64,000 bases of DNA from Strix aluco. Its lineage: Eukaryota > Chordata > Aves > Strigiformes > Strigidae. The stretch covers positions 8,016,784 to 8,080,783 of the forward strand of contig NC_133971.1 in assembly GCF_031877795.1 (NCBI RefSeq), given 5' to 3'. A model generated the notes under the pieces. It did not search any database, was not told where the DNA came from, and was given only the letters and a program-made list of their open reading frames with translations. The position numbers were made by a program, and so were the translations under genes. Each line of letters opens with the position of its first letter. Within the stretch, counting starts at the first letter, position 1. This document shows positions 24,446 to 39,400 of this stretch, piece after piece.

Positions 24446-27400
24446 ATGTCTGGAAGCTCCTCGGGAAGGCAGGCGGCGCCGGCGGAGGTAGGCCGCGGAG
24501 CCGGCGGGGAAAGGGGGCTCGGGGGCTGCTCTGCCAGCCGGGGCGAGCTGCGGCCGAAAGTCTGCCTTGAGGAAGGTTTCTGCAGTTTCCGGGAAGAGTC
24601 CGGCGACTCCGATTAGCGGTATTTTCAGGCCCGACAATTACTCCTTGGTCTCCTTGTTGGCAGTTCCTCTTCAGTGCGGTTTTTTTTTTTTTTTTTAATA
24701 TGTGTAAGATGTTTCTTTTCTTACTGGGGCAATGTGTAAAAAGGAAACCCCCTCACACGGTCGTATTAGGGCCGCTGCTAAATATGCAAATTCAACTAAA
24801 AATAGCTATTGTCAGAATAACGTTAAAACCAAACCATACAGAGACAAATCATCTTTCCCAATCGCTAATGCCGCTTACTCTCAGGTAATGTTTTGTCTGG
24901 TAATGGCCTGTTGCATTAATTTATAAGACATGTAAACTGTAGAGTATTCACGGACCTTTTTGGAGATGACGCGTCTATTCTGTTACTCCCATTTTAACAG
25001 AAGTGTCTTTCAGCGTATAGCCTGTCATGGTTTCTATGCTAAAAGTTTATTGTGTGGTTGTTAGCAGAGAAGAGTGTGTGGCCACTGTGATATTATTTTG
25101 GGACCACAGGTAGGCTGAAAAGTGGCTCTGGGGTGTGAGTTTGTACACCTGACCTAGCAAGGTATTTCTCAAATCCAAAATTAAATATTGCTACTATTAG
25201 CACTGTCATTGTCAGACAGACTTCTGATACATGTGACAGTTTGATTCTAGATCAGTCCAAGCTTTCTTACACGACAGGCAAATACTTGATTTTATTGTGC
25301 TGCCTAAATAATTTCTCTCTGTTGCCTGTTTCTAACTTTTAAACACAAATGGCTGCACTGTAAATGTTGAAAAAAGAAAAGAAAAAGCTACATACTGAAA
25401 CTTATACAGAGACAACATGAACTTGACCTTAATGTAAAAATGCTATAAATAAGCTTATGGTATTTTTTCATTCTTGTATCTATTTTAATTTTACTTCTTT
25501 AGTTTGAATGTGTGTGTGTGTGTTCAAGTTTTCAACTTGTTCTGATTTGCCAATTTGCTGCAAAATATCACAACGTGTAAGGTGTAGCTTATTTTTAATG
25601 CTGAAGAAACTTGTGACTGACACATTCAAAAAGTGCCCATGTTTGTTGCTATCTAGTAGTATGACTTTCAGCGATAATTAAATTCTTTACATCTGTGAGA
25701 GATTCTTATATACATTTCATAAAAATCTCCAATTTACTAGAGACAACTGTACCCAATTAAGGGGAGGAGAGTGCTATATTAATAGCAAAATGTTTATATT
25801 TTACCAGGTAACAGATTGGTTGGCACATTCATTTGATGACTTCTTTGGAAACACAAATATTTCTTCTAGTGCCATTCCTGTGAAGACACTAGAAGGCAAC
25901 TCTGGAAGAAACCAGCAGCAGAAGAAGAAAGACCTGTCTTCTGTGCCAGAAAGTAGCAAAACCAAAGTGCTGCCCAGAAAAAGAGCAAAGTCGACTTCAG
26001 TAGATCTGCCTTGTAACAAGTCCAGACAGAACTGGAGCCAGTCTCAAGATGAGCCATGGGTAGATAGATATAGACCTGAAACTCAGGTGTGAGAGTTATT
26101 CTAAGTGCTAATGTAGTAGTGACATTATAGTGTAACACTGTGGTGTAACATATTGTGCTTCTGTTCATAATCTGTATCGGTCAGGTTCTAAGTATGTCCT
26201 ATTTTATTAGGGCAGTGAACTACTAGTTTGATTTATTTACTGCCTGTAGGTAAGATTTTAATGAGCTATTTATTTGTATGAGATGTAATTTTTCCCCAAG
26301 CTTCCTGAGGAGATAAAGCTACTGATGAGATGTTGTTTCCTGTCCATCCACTCCTAAACTGAATTTCAGCCATATCTGACAGCTCCAAGTACTAGTAAAA
26401 TCCACAGCTAAAAAGAGAGACTGAGTTAGTGCACTCATTATGGAAAAGATAACAGAAATTATTTTGCATGTTACTAGAGAGCAATTAGCTAATCTATTAG
26501 CATGTTCAGAGTACTTGACTAATTGCAGTTTGCGCTCTCTCTTGCTTGCTTGATGCATCTTAGGCGTGACTTTGTGAGGGGTGTGGTATTGTGGTACCCT
26601 AGCGCTTCTAGGAGAAAGGACTCAAATCTGTAGTAAACCTGTCTTCACTGGTTCTGCTCATGGAGCAGCCTTTTCGCAGTGTGTTTTAAAGGTATCAGCA
26701 TGTATGTTAACTATCTGTTAGCTTTGAGTGCTGGTTGATGTAGGTAAGTTAGTGTAATACTTGTATTTTATATTTAAATATTTAATAGCTCCTCTCTGGA
26801 GAGGAATTGAGTTACAAGGCTGCAAGACGAGTGAGATGCATGAGATCTGCAGAAGTTCCAAAAACCTATGTAGTATTAGAGTTGGTAGAACCTAAAAGGT
26901 ACCAGCTCCAGCAATAGCTATAAAGCATACTGACACAAACAGGCAAGATGATAATGTTGTTACTTTAGGAATAATAAATAATTCATTATTTCACAGCTGC
27001 AAGCAATAGAAAACTGGTTGTTGGAGGAAGTGGGCTGAAATTATTATCCTTAACTGTTGCACTTACTTCTACTTAGCATAAACGTAGGTAACTGGAATAT
27101 ACACATACATGTCTGTTAATATTTTAGTCAGCATATATTCTGTTCTTAAATGTCATCATTACGGTCTTAGAAACTAAGAGGTGTATATATACATTTCATA
27201 TATTTTCATCTTGTTTTAGAATGACCTTGCTGTGCAAAAGAAGAAAATTGAAGAAGTTGAAACCTGGTTAAAAATGCACATATTTCAGAGACAGCCAAAG
27301 CAGGTAATCTTGCTAAAATTAGCAGCTAGTGATACAAAACTGTACAAACGAGCTGGATTCAATTTTATTTTAATTTCAGAGAAAAACTATACTTAGAGGT

Positions 27401-30400
27401 AGTGATTATGTACCTATTGCATTATAAGAAATCTGTTAAGAACACAGATTAGAGCTTGCACATTTGTTTTGGGCTAATGCTGCTAAGAGGTAGATTCTGG
27501 TTTTGCTCAGAAACGTTATTTTCTAGCATCCAGTCAGTTTATACCTCTTCAGTGTGTGCTTGTAGCTGCATTTTAACTCCCACAGATTAATTTTAAATAT
27601 CTTGGAAAATTTCCAGTTGCAGCGAGTTGATGTAACAGGATGTTTTTAACTTCTTGATTGATAAGAGGGATTCTTAGACACATGCATAATTTACCAGTGT
27701 TGCCTAGTGTTCTTCAGACCCAATTCTCCAGTATCTATTATGCTGGTAGGCTACATGCTGTGCAGTTAACTAAATGGATACATTAAAAACTGAGAGCAGG
27801 GCTTCCCGAGTTCTGGTTTAGCTCTTTCTATCTGAATACTCAACAGGTAAATTAATAACACAAAGTACTTAACTCAGTTTTTATTGCAAAATCAGAATCA
27901 TTACCAGAGCAACTAGAAGAAATCCAACCAGTATTAATTTTCAGCCAACTTCCAGATTTTTTTTCTTTTCCCTTGTGACAGGCTGGCTCTGTTTTACTGC
28001 TGACTGGTCCTGCTGGTTGTGGAAAGACTGTGACTGTACAAATATTAGCAAAAGATCTTGGTGTTCAGGTGCAAGAATGGACCAATCCAACATCTTTAGA
28101 CTTCACAAAAGAAGAATTAAGGAATATATTTGGCCATGGTAATTTTTTTTTTCCCTTTTTTGATTTATGTATTCTGTATTTTTTATTCTTTTGTGTTTGT
28201 CACATATGAAGTCAGATCCACATCCATGTAAGTCAGATCCTTAGTGTTTAGTAAGAATCTTTCTTTTGCTTATATCTGAGAAGGGACTTAGTTTTTTTTA
28301 CAGCGTTTACTCCAAAATAATTTACAATTCAAGTCAATATAGAGAGCTATGTAATAGCCTGGATATCATTTGAGCCAATTAAATAAAAATAGGTTAGTCT
28401 CTCTTCATCTGGGTCCTCAACTGAATTCTACCCTTTGAAAGTTCTTGTATTTGTCATGTGTTTGCCAAAGGGTTTAGCTGCTGGTGTTCAATGGCTACTG
28501 TCAGAAAATAGCATGGGTGGGTATTAGTTTTTGTGGGTATTTATATTCTACTTGGTATAATATAGGATACATATTTTTAATTAGTTTTCTTTTTCAGACT
28601 CAAATTTTCATACGTTTCCGAGTCAGGCCCAAGCAGCTCTCTTTCAAGATTTTCTATTAAGAGCAAATAAGTATAACAAACTTCAGATGCTTGGGGAGTC
28701 CTCAGCAAATGATAAAAAGATTATTCTTATTGAAGTAAGTGAAAACTTGTGAAATCTTGTTTTGAAAACAATACCTTTTATTATAATATTGACGTGCTAG
28801 CTTCAGCTGGTGGATTGGTGTTGCCAAAAGTTAGTCTGCTTTACTGCGGATGAATTCTTTATTACTTTTTGAGTCTATACAACAATCTAGATCCAAGTTC
28901 TACCTGTAGTTAAACTATATAAGCTAATAGGCAGAAATTGGAGACTAATTTGTGTACAGAAATAAGTAATAGAGTATCGAAAAGTAGATCAAAACAATAT
29001 TGAAAAGTCATACTTACGTTTCTGTGTGATTAGCTTTCCAGAAACATTATGTGTATAAATAGGAAGAGAGGGGGAAATCCCCCCCACTATTCCTGTTACT
29101 TACGGATGCAGGAGAGTGTAGAAGGTATGTGAGAATTACACAGTCAGAAAGCATTTGAAATTTAGCATTCCTGGTCTTAAGCAGGGGGCATTATTTGGGG
29201 CAGAGATGTGAACTCTGAAGGTTTGTGAGCCATACTGGAAGGTACAGGAGAAGACATATCCAGGACTGTGTTTTGATAGCATTTTCTGTATGAGGTTTTC
29301 CTTTTTTCTTTATGAGGTTTTCATTTTTTCTGAGAAGAATTTTATGAGTTACTAGTTATGATAGTCAAGTTGTCTGTAAACTTTCAAGAAAAAGAATGGA
29401 TGAGACAAAAATTCTAGCTGAATAATGTGATGTACTGTAGAGTTTAGGAAGCACAGTCTACTGTGACTTTTCTTCATAATGAAGTCACTTTCTTGTGTAG
29501 GTCCTCTGATATCTCAAGTAGTGTATCCTGCCATCTTCCTCAATGGAGCTGCTACCTTGAGTGTTTATCCTCTGAGTAAAACTCTGTCTAGCAGGCAGTG
29601 TAATCACCCAAGGCTGTTTCTTAGGAAACAAGGACAGAAAGGAAATGTTTCTTTTTAGGTGATTGTTTTCCATAATGGAAGAAAGAAATTCTGTGCATTG
29701 GGTTTTTTTTAATCTTTGTCTTTTTTTATCTTTGTTGTCTTCAGTGTTAGATGCATTCAAATTTAGTTGAAAGCAAGCTAACTAGAAAGAAAAATGTGTG
29801 TCAGCATAGTGTGCCATAATAGTCAGTCTGTGGGAAAGAATATTTACATCTGAATGTAATGACGGCCGTTCATTTGTTTTGAACAGGACATACCTAACCA
29901 ATTCTATCGAGACCCTAGCAGTCTACATGAAATTCTCAGGTCAGTTGCAGCTAAGTTTTTAATGATTAGTTTTAGCCACTTGCAGTAAACTGCAGTTTGA
30001 TTCTTACCATACTTGCTTATTTTTCAATTTAGGAGATTTGTTCGTAGAAGCAGATGTCCCCTTATATTTATAATTTCTGATAACTTCAGTGGAGACAGCA
30101 ACCAGAGGTTGCTATTCCCAACGGAAATTCTAGAGGAGTTGTGTATATCCAATATTAGGTAAGATCTTTTATCTCATTAAAACTTGATTGAAATAAATGA
30201 GAAGTCAGAAACTAATTAATTTTTTTTAAATGAAATTCAACAGTTTCAAGCCTGTTGCACCAACAAATATGATGAAAGTTCTTAATCGAATAGCTGCAAC
30301 AGAAGCTATTACGGTAAGTTGTCAAAACTGGTAACTTCTGTGCAGTGCTAGGACCAAAAGATTTCAGACTTTCATATCTGAAATACGTTATTTATATTTG

Positions 30401-33400
30401 TTACTGTATTTGTTTGATCTTTGACAGCAGAGCCCCACACCCCCCCAAAAAAAGCACCAATTCCCCCAACAGAAAACAAGGGACAGATGGAAAGGGATCT
30501 TGTTTTTAAGTTTAATTCCACTTGATCGTTGGTCTAAGTCTTCGAAGTTACTTCTGAAAATTCTTCTACCTCTTGCAGAAACTATATATATATGAAACAA
30601 GTGATAGGAATAGAAGTAATTTTCATTGTATCCAGCAAGGCCAGAAGAGGTCATGAACCTAAATCCTCTATTATTCCTAAACTGTTTTGATTACAACCAG
30701 GTCTAATACTGAGTGACACCTTGCAAAGAATTACATGCATTATTCTCTTTAATATTGCTATATAAAATGTGGCAAAGTGTTTAAATGTTTTAAAGTTAGC
30801 AGTATTACATGGTTTTGAGCAAATGGTGGATGGTCATGCAGTGTATTTCAGAGGTGGGTCCCCACAGCCAGAATAATATTCAAATATTCCTTTTCCTAGT
30901 TTTTCTTATTACATTGAATGTTGCTTTTCCTTGTAGAACAGAGAAAAGAATTATGCTCTTGATAGAACTTCTCTGGAGTTGCTTTGCAGAGGTTGTTCAG
31001 GTGATATAAGAAGTGCAATAAACAGTCTTCAGTTTTCTTCTATGAAAGGTAAATACATATGATTTTAAGTGAATGACATTTTGACCATTTCTGCTGTAAA
31101 GGTATTCTGTTTACTGTTGCAGCACAGCTGGGTGAGCTGTGCAAAACATTTTTGACATGCTGCTCTGGAGCAGAAATAAAAGGCATAAAGGTGTGGGTTT
31201 GGTTTTTTGATGCTGAAAATGTTTTAATTCAAGAGTGTTGTAGTCTTAAAAATGACTAATATCTGCTATCTATGTGTTGATGTAATTTAATGGACTGCTC
31301 TCTTTTCTTCTTGATATCTTTGCTATTGGTCAGTATTTACTGTTCAAAGCTTTTATGATGCAACCTTAATTTGAAAGGGATGTCTTCATTGTTCTTATAC
31401 TTCTCCATGTCCTTATCTCTACCCTTAAAGCATTTCTGAAATAGTCCATTAACTCTGTATACAGAATTTATGTAATGATTGATTTTTGCTTTGGAGTTCC
31501 TATGTCTGTTGGTAAATTGAAAAGCTGTGAGGTGGCATGACCTACTATGAAGTTACTGAGTGTATTATAGAATAACTTTGAAGTTCAGTGTTTTAGTAGT
31601 CGTCAAAAGTACTTGGTTGGACAACGCTCAAATCAGACTTAGTTCGGGATTATTTTAAATGTTTCAACATTGAAAGAAAACGGGAGACTTACTGTCATAG
31701 CTTTTATAAGGACTAGAAGTCAGTAATTGTTAACTTGCATATATACAAGTTACATAATATATGATTTTTAAAAGCAGTACTCTGGCATGGTAGTTCATTC
31801 TAAGAACCGTTAGATGGTGCCAGCATTTATAATCAACCTAGAAATAAGGAACTGAATTCAACAGTTGTCTTCTGCTGTATGTTGTAAAGCTAGCAGTGAT
31901 GTTGCTGCTTTTACTCATTTTCTCTTCCATCTACCTTGCAAATAGAAAATGTGCTCATGAGTACAGGATTAAATGCAGTTTAAGTCCTTGTTGTAAGGAG
32001 TTTTAGAATATATTGACATTAACTTAGCTGTGTTAAATTACATGAGGGAAAGAGTAAAGTTTCTAGGTTTAACTTGTAAATGTGGAAAGTAAATTCTTCT
32101 GATGTTGTCTTCTAGTATACTAAGTTTGTATTGTTCTGTATTAATGAGAAAAATATAAAATTCTTCTCGGTAAAATCATTTTGGTGATAATGCCATTAAG
32201 TTAATAAATAGTACGTTAGTGATACCGGAGGTTTGCAGTAGCTCACTAAGTAGCTTCTACATACTCTAGAAAATCTAAATAGTATTAAAATGACCAGTTT
32301 GTGTAATTTTTAATAAATTACCTTGGAACAGTAAGAACATGAAAGTTATAAAGAGGACTTGCGAGAACACAAAGCCATATGGCATGACAGCTTCTGTACA
32401 TGACATCTCAGAATCATGTACTCAAGTCATACTACACTGAACATTCTCTTGCATTTTCTTTAACAGATTGCGAAGAGCCTCCGTCATGTTGAATAGAAAT
32501 TTTTTAGTTGTTCAGGTATTTCAGTTAGGTAAATGATTGTCAGCCAGTGATATTTTGTAAATTTTGGAGACACCTCACCTCCTTGTTGATCTCCTGAGAA
32601 TGCAGTATTGGTTTTTACATGTATATTTTCTTTCTTCACTTGTGTATATGTGTAACCACAAGTGATACATTCACTTTGTAGGAGTATTAATGGGTAAAAT
32701 GGATCCATGGTAATTGTGGGAGAAAAGAAAGATAAATATTTAAAGGATGAGTTCTCCTAGCTCAGCAAGGAATGTTCACCTGTCACTAAATCAAATTGTG
32801 GGTGAAAATTTTTGAGTTCTAAATTGGAGTAGAAGAAGGGTTTTATTCCTTGGAGCTCAAAACATCATGGAAATTTGTAGGCTGTTGGAAGAATCACCTA
32901 AATGAAAGGTTTTCTTTGCTGCCTCATATTTCAATGAGGGTATTATACAGATAATGCAAATAGAAGATGAATTGATAAGTGAACAGAATGTAACTGAAAT
33001 ATAATTTAAATATATTTGCACTTGTACTTTATAAACAAGAAATTTTTAAGAAAAGCAAGTTGAGGATGCATCAGAACTAGAACGAATAAGCAAGAATGCT
33101 AGCTTTTTTAATGACAGATATTTATTATTCCAAAAAGTACTTTGCACCTCAGCTGTAGCTTCAGGTAGAGAAGTGGAATGAAGCATGCTAGTGTAGGTGA
33201 CTGGCTTGTCTTCCTAATAAATGAGTTTTCTCTTAGTGCCCCTATTTATTTAATCTTTTCTGTTAGTTTTTTTTAAATTATTATTTGTTTATTTAGAACA
33301 TTAGCAGTAGCAATGTAATGGAAAACTTTCTTGGAATCATGTACTGTATCCTGATTGTAGTTTTGCTTTTATTGGTAGACTGCTCATTGGAGAAAGCGTT

Positions 33401-36400
33401 TTGGTCAAGGAAGAAAAGGATCTCCAGACTAAAACATGAAGCAGCAGCAGTATCAAAAGTAGGAAAGAAAAGTAAATCTGATACTTCAGAAGACCAGGAG
33501 ATACAAGCTATTGGTGGCAAAGATGCTTCCATCTTTCTTTTCCATGCTCTGGGGAAAATAATTTACTGCAAAAGTAAGAAAACTTTGATTTATTCTTCCT
33601 TTCAACGGGCAAAGCATGTCAGCTGCTGATAGCTAGATTTGCTAAAGTAAGGCTTAGAGTGACCTCTAATTCGCATGTTTGGTCATCAATAACAGTATTA
33701 AAACAGGAATAAAAGTTTGTTGTAACTGAGATTGCAGCTGTCTGTATCTATTAGGTAAATAAATGTTTCATTAAGATGTACTGCATGTATGTATTAAAAT
33801 TACATAGCTCTAGTTGCATTAGATCCATGTGCTGTCATGCACACAAAGCTCGATAGATATCCAGCACATTTGTTGTTTTGTACAAAAGCAATATTGCTTT
33901 TCTGCAGAATAATACATTGTTGTATGGTTATATTCTATATTCATCTCTATTCCTAAAGGTTACAAAACATCCCCACAGCCTCATAGCTACTGCCTCCCTT
34001 ATTTGTGTATCTGCTGTCTTTTCCTCCCTACTTGCTATCTCAACTCTGAGTTTCTCTTTAACAGACATATGTGCTCTCTCCTGACTTGAAAACGTGTTCC
34101 ATTTCTGTTGTACCCTGTCTCCCCTTCCAGCTCTCCAAATAACTTCCACCTTACTACTACTGAAAGTTCTACTTTTTATATGCTTAGATTCTGTAAATAT
34201 ACAGAAGCCATCTGCTCCCTGTGTGTGGATACAGTACTGGTTTTTTAACATTTAAAACATGTAATTCATAAGCATTTGGTACTTATTAAACTCGTACCAT
34301 CTGCACTCAGCTAAATCAGGAGCATAATGCCATTGGCTGTACATGTTTTGGTAATAATTCACAATATCGGTTCCAAAATGATCTGAGGAGAAATGGTGAG
34401 ATGAGGGAATATGAAAATAATTAAATGAAATTTGTTACATGAAGTGTAATGTAATTTATTACGTGTTATTGACTATGCAGTATTGACTATATAATTAAGT
34501 ACTTATGCTTGCATCAAGAGTTTTCTGGGAACTGGAAATGGTATAATCCAGTTGCTGGTAGAGTTGACAGTTGCTAAAAGAATGCTCATATATACAGAAA
34601 CTACTATTCATGCAGTTACCTGTCTTTGTTCTTGCTCCTGGCTAATTTTTATTCTAATTTTGAATATTTAATCTGAAATGCATGTCTTCTGGCTTTTTTG
34701 ATTATGTGCAGAAATGTAACAACACTTCTGATACTAAAAGACTAAAAATTGTAAAATCCTTTGTAGGAGAACCAGTGTCAGAATCAGAATTTCCTCAGCT
34801 GCCTGCTCACTTATCAGAATACCGTCGAGACACCTTGCTTATTCAGCCTGAGGTACATCTCCAATAACTATTAGATTTCAGTTTGGTTTGAAAAAAACAA
34901 ACCCAAACTCTTAAGTGATTGATGCAAATTCTCAAGCACAGTGGTTTTGTCACTGCTCTTAATATATGTGTATTCAGTCTGTCTAAGTTACAGAACAATC
35001 TGGAAAGGACCTTGGAGGCTAACTTCAACGGTAGATTAGGTTCCCAGGCTCTTGATCTGTCGAGTTTTGAACATCTCCAGGGGTAGAAATTCTCTCACCT
35101 TGCTGATGGACTTGTAGTGGAAGGTAGACTTTCCCTTGCTGCAGTCTGTGATTGTTACCTCTGATCCTTTTGCTGTGCATTGCCAAGAGAAGTCAAGAGT
35201 TCACCTTTCTGTTACCACTCATTAAGAGAGTTAAGACAGCAATGGCTTCTGCCCCCTCCATCCCCACCACTAGCCTTCTCTGGGAGCAAACCAACCTCCC
35301 TTTTTTATATAAGCATCACTTTGTGGGTTATGTGTGCCAGCTCCCTAACCATCTAAATGTACCATAACTTTTATAGGATGCTTTTCCTTATACACTGTGT
35401 AAAACTGGAGCTTTTTTTTCCCTAATAGGCTATTGTGGAAAAATCCCATATGTCTGGAAGCATGTTTAATTTATACCTTCACCAGAACTACGTAGACTTT
35501 TTTTCTGATATAGATGATGTAGTGAGAGCCAGTGAATATTTGAGCACTGCGGATGTCCTTTGTAGTAATTGGAGTGTAAGTGTCATCTTTTTATGCACAC
35601 ATACTTTTTTTTAATACTCTGACATTGAGCTTCTAGACTTTTCTCTAACTGTTCATGAATGTTTACTTCAAGCTTAGAGTGTAGGTGACAGTGAATTGTT
35701 AATGAATGCTAAAATGCATCACCTGTAGAAGAGATGCAGGTGCAACTTTTTGTCCAGCTTCTGTCAGTATTTTATTATAGTGGGTTATAGTGTTTGTAAA
35801 ATATTCTACAAAGTATTTTTAAATAGGACATATTTACGCTAAAAATGTATTTGAGTCTGTATGCTATGTCCCTGAAGTAATTGAGCTAGCTTTTTCATTC
35901 AGCCACTTTGAGTAAAAGTTTCACAGTAATCTAAATATATTCTGGGCATGTCATGTCACTGAGATTACAGAGTGTGCTCTACTTGAAATGAGACACACTG
36001 TACAGAGACCTTGAGTTCACATAATCACCAATTTCTCTATTAGACGCGGCTTGTGATGGAAAAATACAGTGCATCTGTGGCTACCCGAGGAGTGATACAT
36101 TCAAATAGGTCCAGAGCCTTTGCCCACCACCAAGGAGGGATGGGGTTCCGGCCTTTACATAAACCCCAGTGGTTCTTTATCAATAAAAAGGTAAATGCTT
36201 GATTTTGAATTTTTTGTTTGTTTTTTTTGTTGTTGTAAGGTATGACAGTTGAGTAGTATAGATGACACCAAGCTGTGTGGTGCAGTTGATTTGCTGGAGG
36301 GAAGGGATGTGCCATCCGGAGGGACCTGGACAGGCTGGAGAGGTGGGCCTGTGCAAACCTCATGGAGTTCAACAAGGCCAAGTGCAAGGTCCTGCACATG

Positions 36401-39400
36401 GGTCAGGGCAATCCCAAGCACAAATACAGGCTGGGAGATGAGTGGATTGAGAGCAGCCCTGCAGAGAAGGACTTGGCGGTGTTGGTTGATGAGAAGCTCA
36501 ACATGAGCCAGCAGTGTGTGCTCACAGCCCAGAAAGCCAACTGTGTCCTGGGCTGTATCCAGAGCAGTGTGGCCAGCAGGGCAACGGTGGGGATTCTCCC
36601 CAACTGCTCTGCTCTCATGAGACCCCCCCTGCAGTGCTGTGTCCAGCTCTGGGGGCACCAACATCAGAAGGGCATGAACCTGCTTGAGCAGGTCCAGAGG
36701 AGGCCACAAAGATGCTCAGGGAGCTGGAGCACCTCCCATGTGAGGACAGGCTGAGAGAGTTGGGTGTGTTCATCTGGAGAAGAGAAGGCTCTGGGGAGAC
36801 CTTAGAGTGGCCTCCCAGGACTTAAAGGGTCTACAGGGAAGATGGGGAGGGATTCTTTATCAGGGAGTGAAGGGATGGGACAAGGGGCAACAGTTTTAAG
36901 CTGAAAGAGGGCAGATTTAGGTTAGATGTAAGGAAGAAATTCTCCCCTGGGATGGTGGTGAGACCCTGGCATAGGTTGCCCAGAGAAGCTGTGGCTGCCC
37001 CCTCCCTGGAAGGGTTCAAGGCCAGGTTGGACGGGGCTTTGGGCAACCTGGTCTAGTGGAAGGTGTCCCTGCCCATGGCAGGGGGGTTGGAACTAGATGA
37101 TCTTTAAGGTCCCTTCTAAGACAAACCCTTCTATGATTCTGTGATTTTGTCACAGTGCTAAATTTGTCAAATATCCTATTTTGATACTTCTAAAAGCACT
37201 TCTAAAAAGCATTTTCTTGAATAGTTACATTTGTATTATTCCTTTAATGGAAAAATAAATTGGAGGCCTCTGACAAAATCTGATTCCTGTGTCTAAATTA
37301 GCATACCGCTGGGAGAGTCTTAAATTAATGGAGACACAATTAGTGTTAGAATATTATAAAGTGTTCCTAAAAGTAAGTTTAAGTTTTTGTGCAGTTTAAA
37401 TCACATTAAACTGTTGTGTAAGTTGAACAAATTACTGGAATTATGTTTTATATGTGTATCAGAAATAGGTTGTTCATGAGATGCCAAAGCTCTTGGCAAT
37501 TTTTAGTGTTTGAACTAACACTTCTCTTGATGTATCTGTCAAAAAGTATTGGTCTGGATGGGTGGGGAATTCTATAATCAAGGGATAAATATTTTCTGGA
37601 AATTTTAATGCCCAGCAAAAGGCAAAAATGAAGGAATGGACCATTTTTATGATCTGTATATGTTAACTCTAACTGATTATCTTTTTTTCTGGTCTCATTT
37701 TTCAGTAACTTGTGTATAGTCATCCAGCAGGCAAAAAGGAAGTCTTGTCTTTTATGGTACAGAATATCTACATTAATAATGATTTACCCAGTTTTTTACT
37801 TATGTTTCTCTTTCCCCCAACTCTTACAGTATCAAGAAAATTGCCTTGCTGCAAAATCTCTCTTTTCAAGCTTCTGTTTACCACCCGAGTGTCTTCAGAC
37901 AGAGCTATTGCCTTATCTTGCTATGTTAGCAAATCCAATGAGAAACCAAGGTAAGATGGGTGTAACTCTTGATCGTGGACTCTTTTTTTGTAATTGAAGC
38001 ATACTGAAAAATTTTGTAACCCAACATGTCAATACTACCTGTGGTTTTGCCTCAGTAAGAAAAATACTTTTGATAAATGCATATAGCTGATATCCAAAAA
38101 TATTTCTAGTAACATAGCCAAAATTAAAGCTGTCCTGTTAGGTTTGAAGCAACATCAAGAACTTTTTTAAAACTTATGTAACTGAAAGAATTAAAACAAT
38201 TTAAAAATATTTCCAATACAGTTGGAACTAGGTGATCTTTAAGGTCTCTCCCAACCCAAACCATTCTAAGATTCTGTGAAGTATCTCTCTTGGCTGAAGT
38301 GGGGCGTATGTGATGCTTTACAAATGTGTAAGATGGCTCCTCATGTTGGAGTATTAGAAATAATTTTTCCCTTTTTTTACTGCATGGATTTCTGGTATCT
38401 GTGTACTGAATTTCATCATGATGCTCTCTCACTCACTCTCTTAAGGTCCTTGCATAGTCTTTCTGCCTGCCCACGTCTTTACTAGCTTGTCTACCTGGGT
38501 GGCATTGGCAAACTTGCTCATTTCACTCTTCACCCCCTTTTATGACAGGGTTATGTTAAAGAGTGTACTGCATAGGCCAGGTCCTAGCACAGATTGCTGC
38601 AGAACTTATTGGCAACTTACTTCCATTGCAAGAGTTAACTATTACCTCGTACCCCTCTCCCCACTTCCTATTCATTAATTATTTACCAAAATTTACTAGT
38701 AAAGTTGTTCTCTTAGGCTTAGGGCTTCTCTTAAATTTACTAGAGGATTTGGTGAGAAGACTTTTGGAAACCTAGTAGTCAATATTAACTAGACATTTGT
38801 TGCTTATTGATTCCTTTCCAGTAATATCAACAGACTTAAAAGGCTTTAAAAAGCCTTTCCCAGATAAAGTAAACAAAATCCAAGTTTGCAGTGCATTAAA
38901 AAAATGTGTAACCTGAGGTAATCCAATAGCACACAGGTCATGCTGAAAAATTTACTTTGTATAGTACATAATCCAAAAATTATTGTTTAGACAGCTGGGT
39001 CACATGCTATGTTAATTACTTCTAATAAAAGGTTTCATGTCTTAACTAAGGCCTTGACATCAGGATGAATTAATTTTGTAGGCTATGGCATAATAACTAC
39101 ATCATAAATACACGGTTGATGAGCGTCAAAATTTTTTTATGTGTAGGCAATCTGTAAATATGGTGAAGTGGTAAGCAGTTTGAAAAAACAAACATAGACA
39201 CTAGTGCAGTGTTTTGGTATCTAAAATAATTGCAAATATATATAGGAACTTTTCACAGAATCACAGAATCATCTAGGTTGGAAAGGACCTTGAAGATCAT
39301 CTAGTCCAACCATCAACCCAATATTAACAGTTCCCAACTACACCATATCCCTCAGCACGATGTCGACCCAACTCTTAAGCACCTCCAGGGATGGGGACTC

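Noticed and set aside
25790-25807. RAD17 translation starting at the ATG at 25790
   Set aside because: This ATG lies in the intron pyrimidine tract before the exon 2 acceptor at 25806-25807. The 14-codon exon at 24446-24487 supplies the start and matches the human lead-in length.
34682-34766. RAD17 exon 11 starting at the upstream acceptor
   Set aside because: Joining to exon 10 in phase gives a stop at the second codon, and the sequence has no counterpart in human RAD17.
36255-36754. CR1 reverse-transcriptase frames as RAD17 alternative exons
   Set aside because: They are the C-terminal ORF of a LINE fragment with a typical CR1 tail, and the same sequence recurs at 43211-43912 outside the gene.
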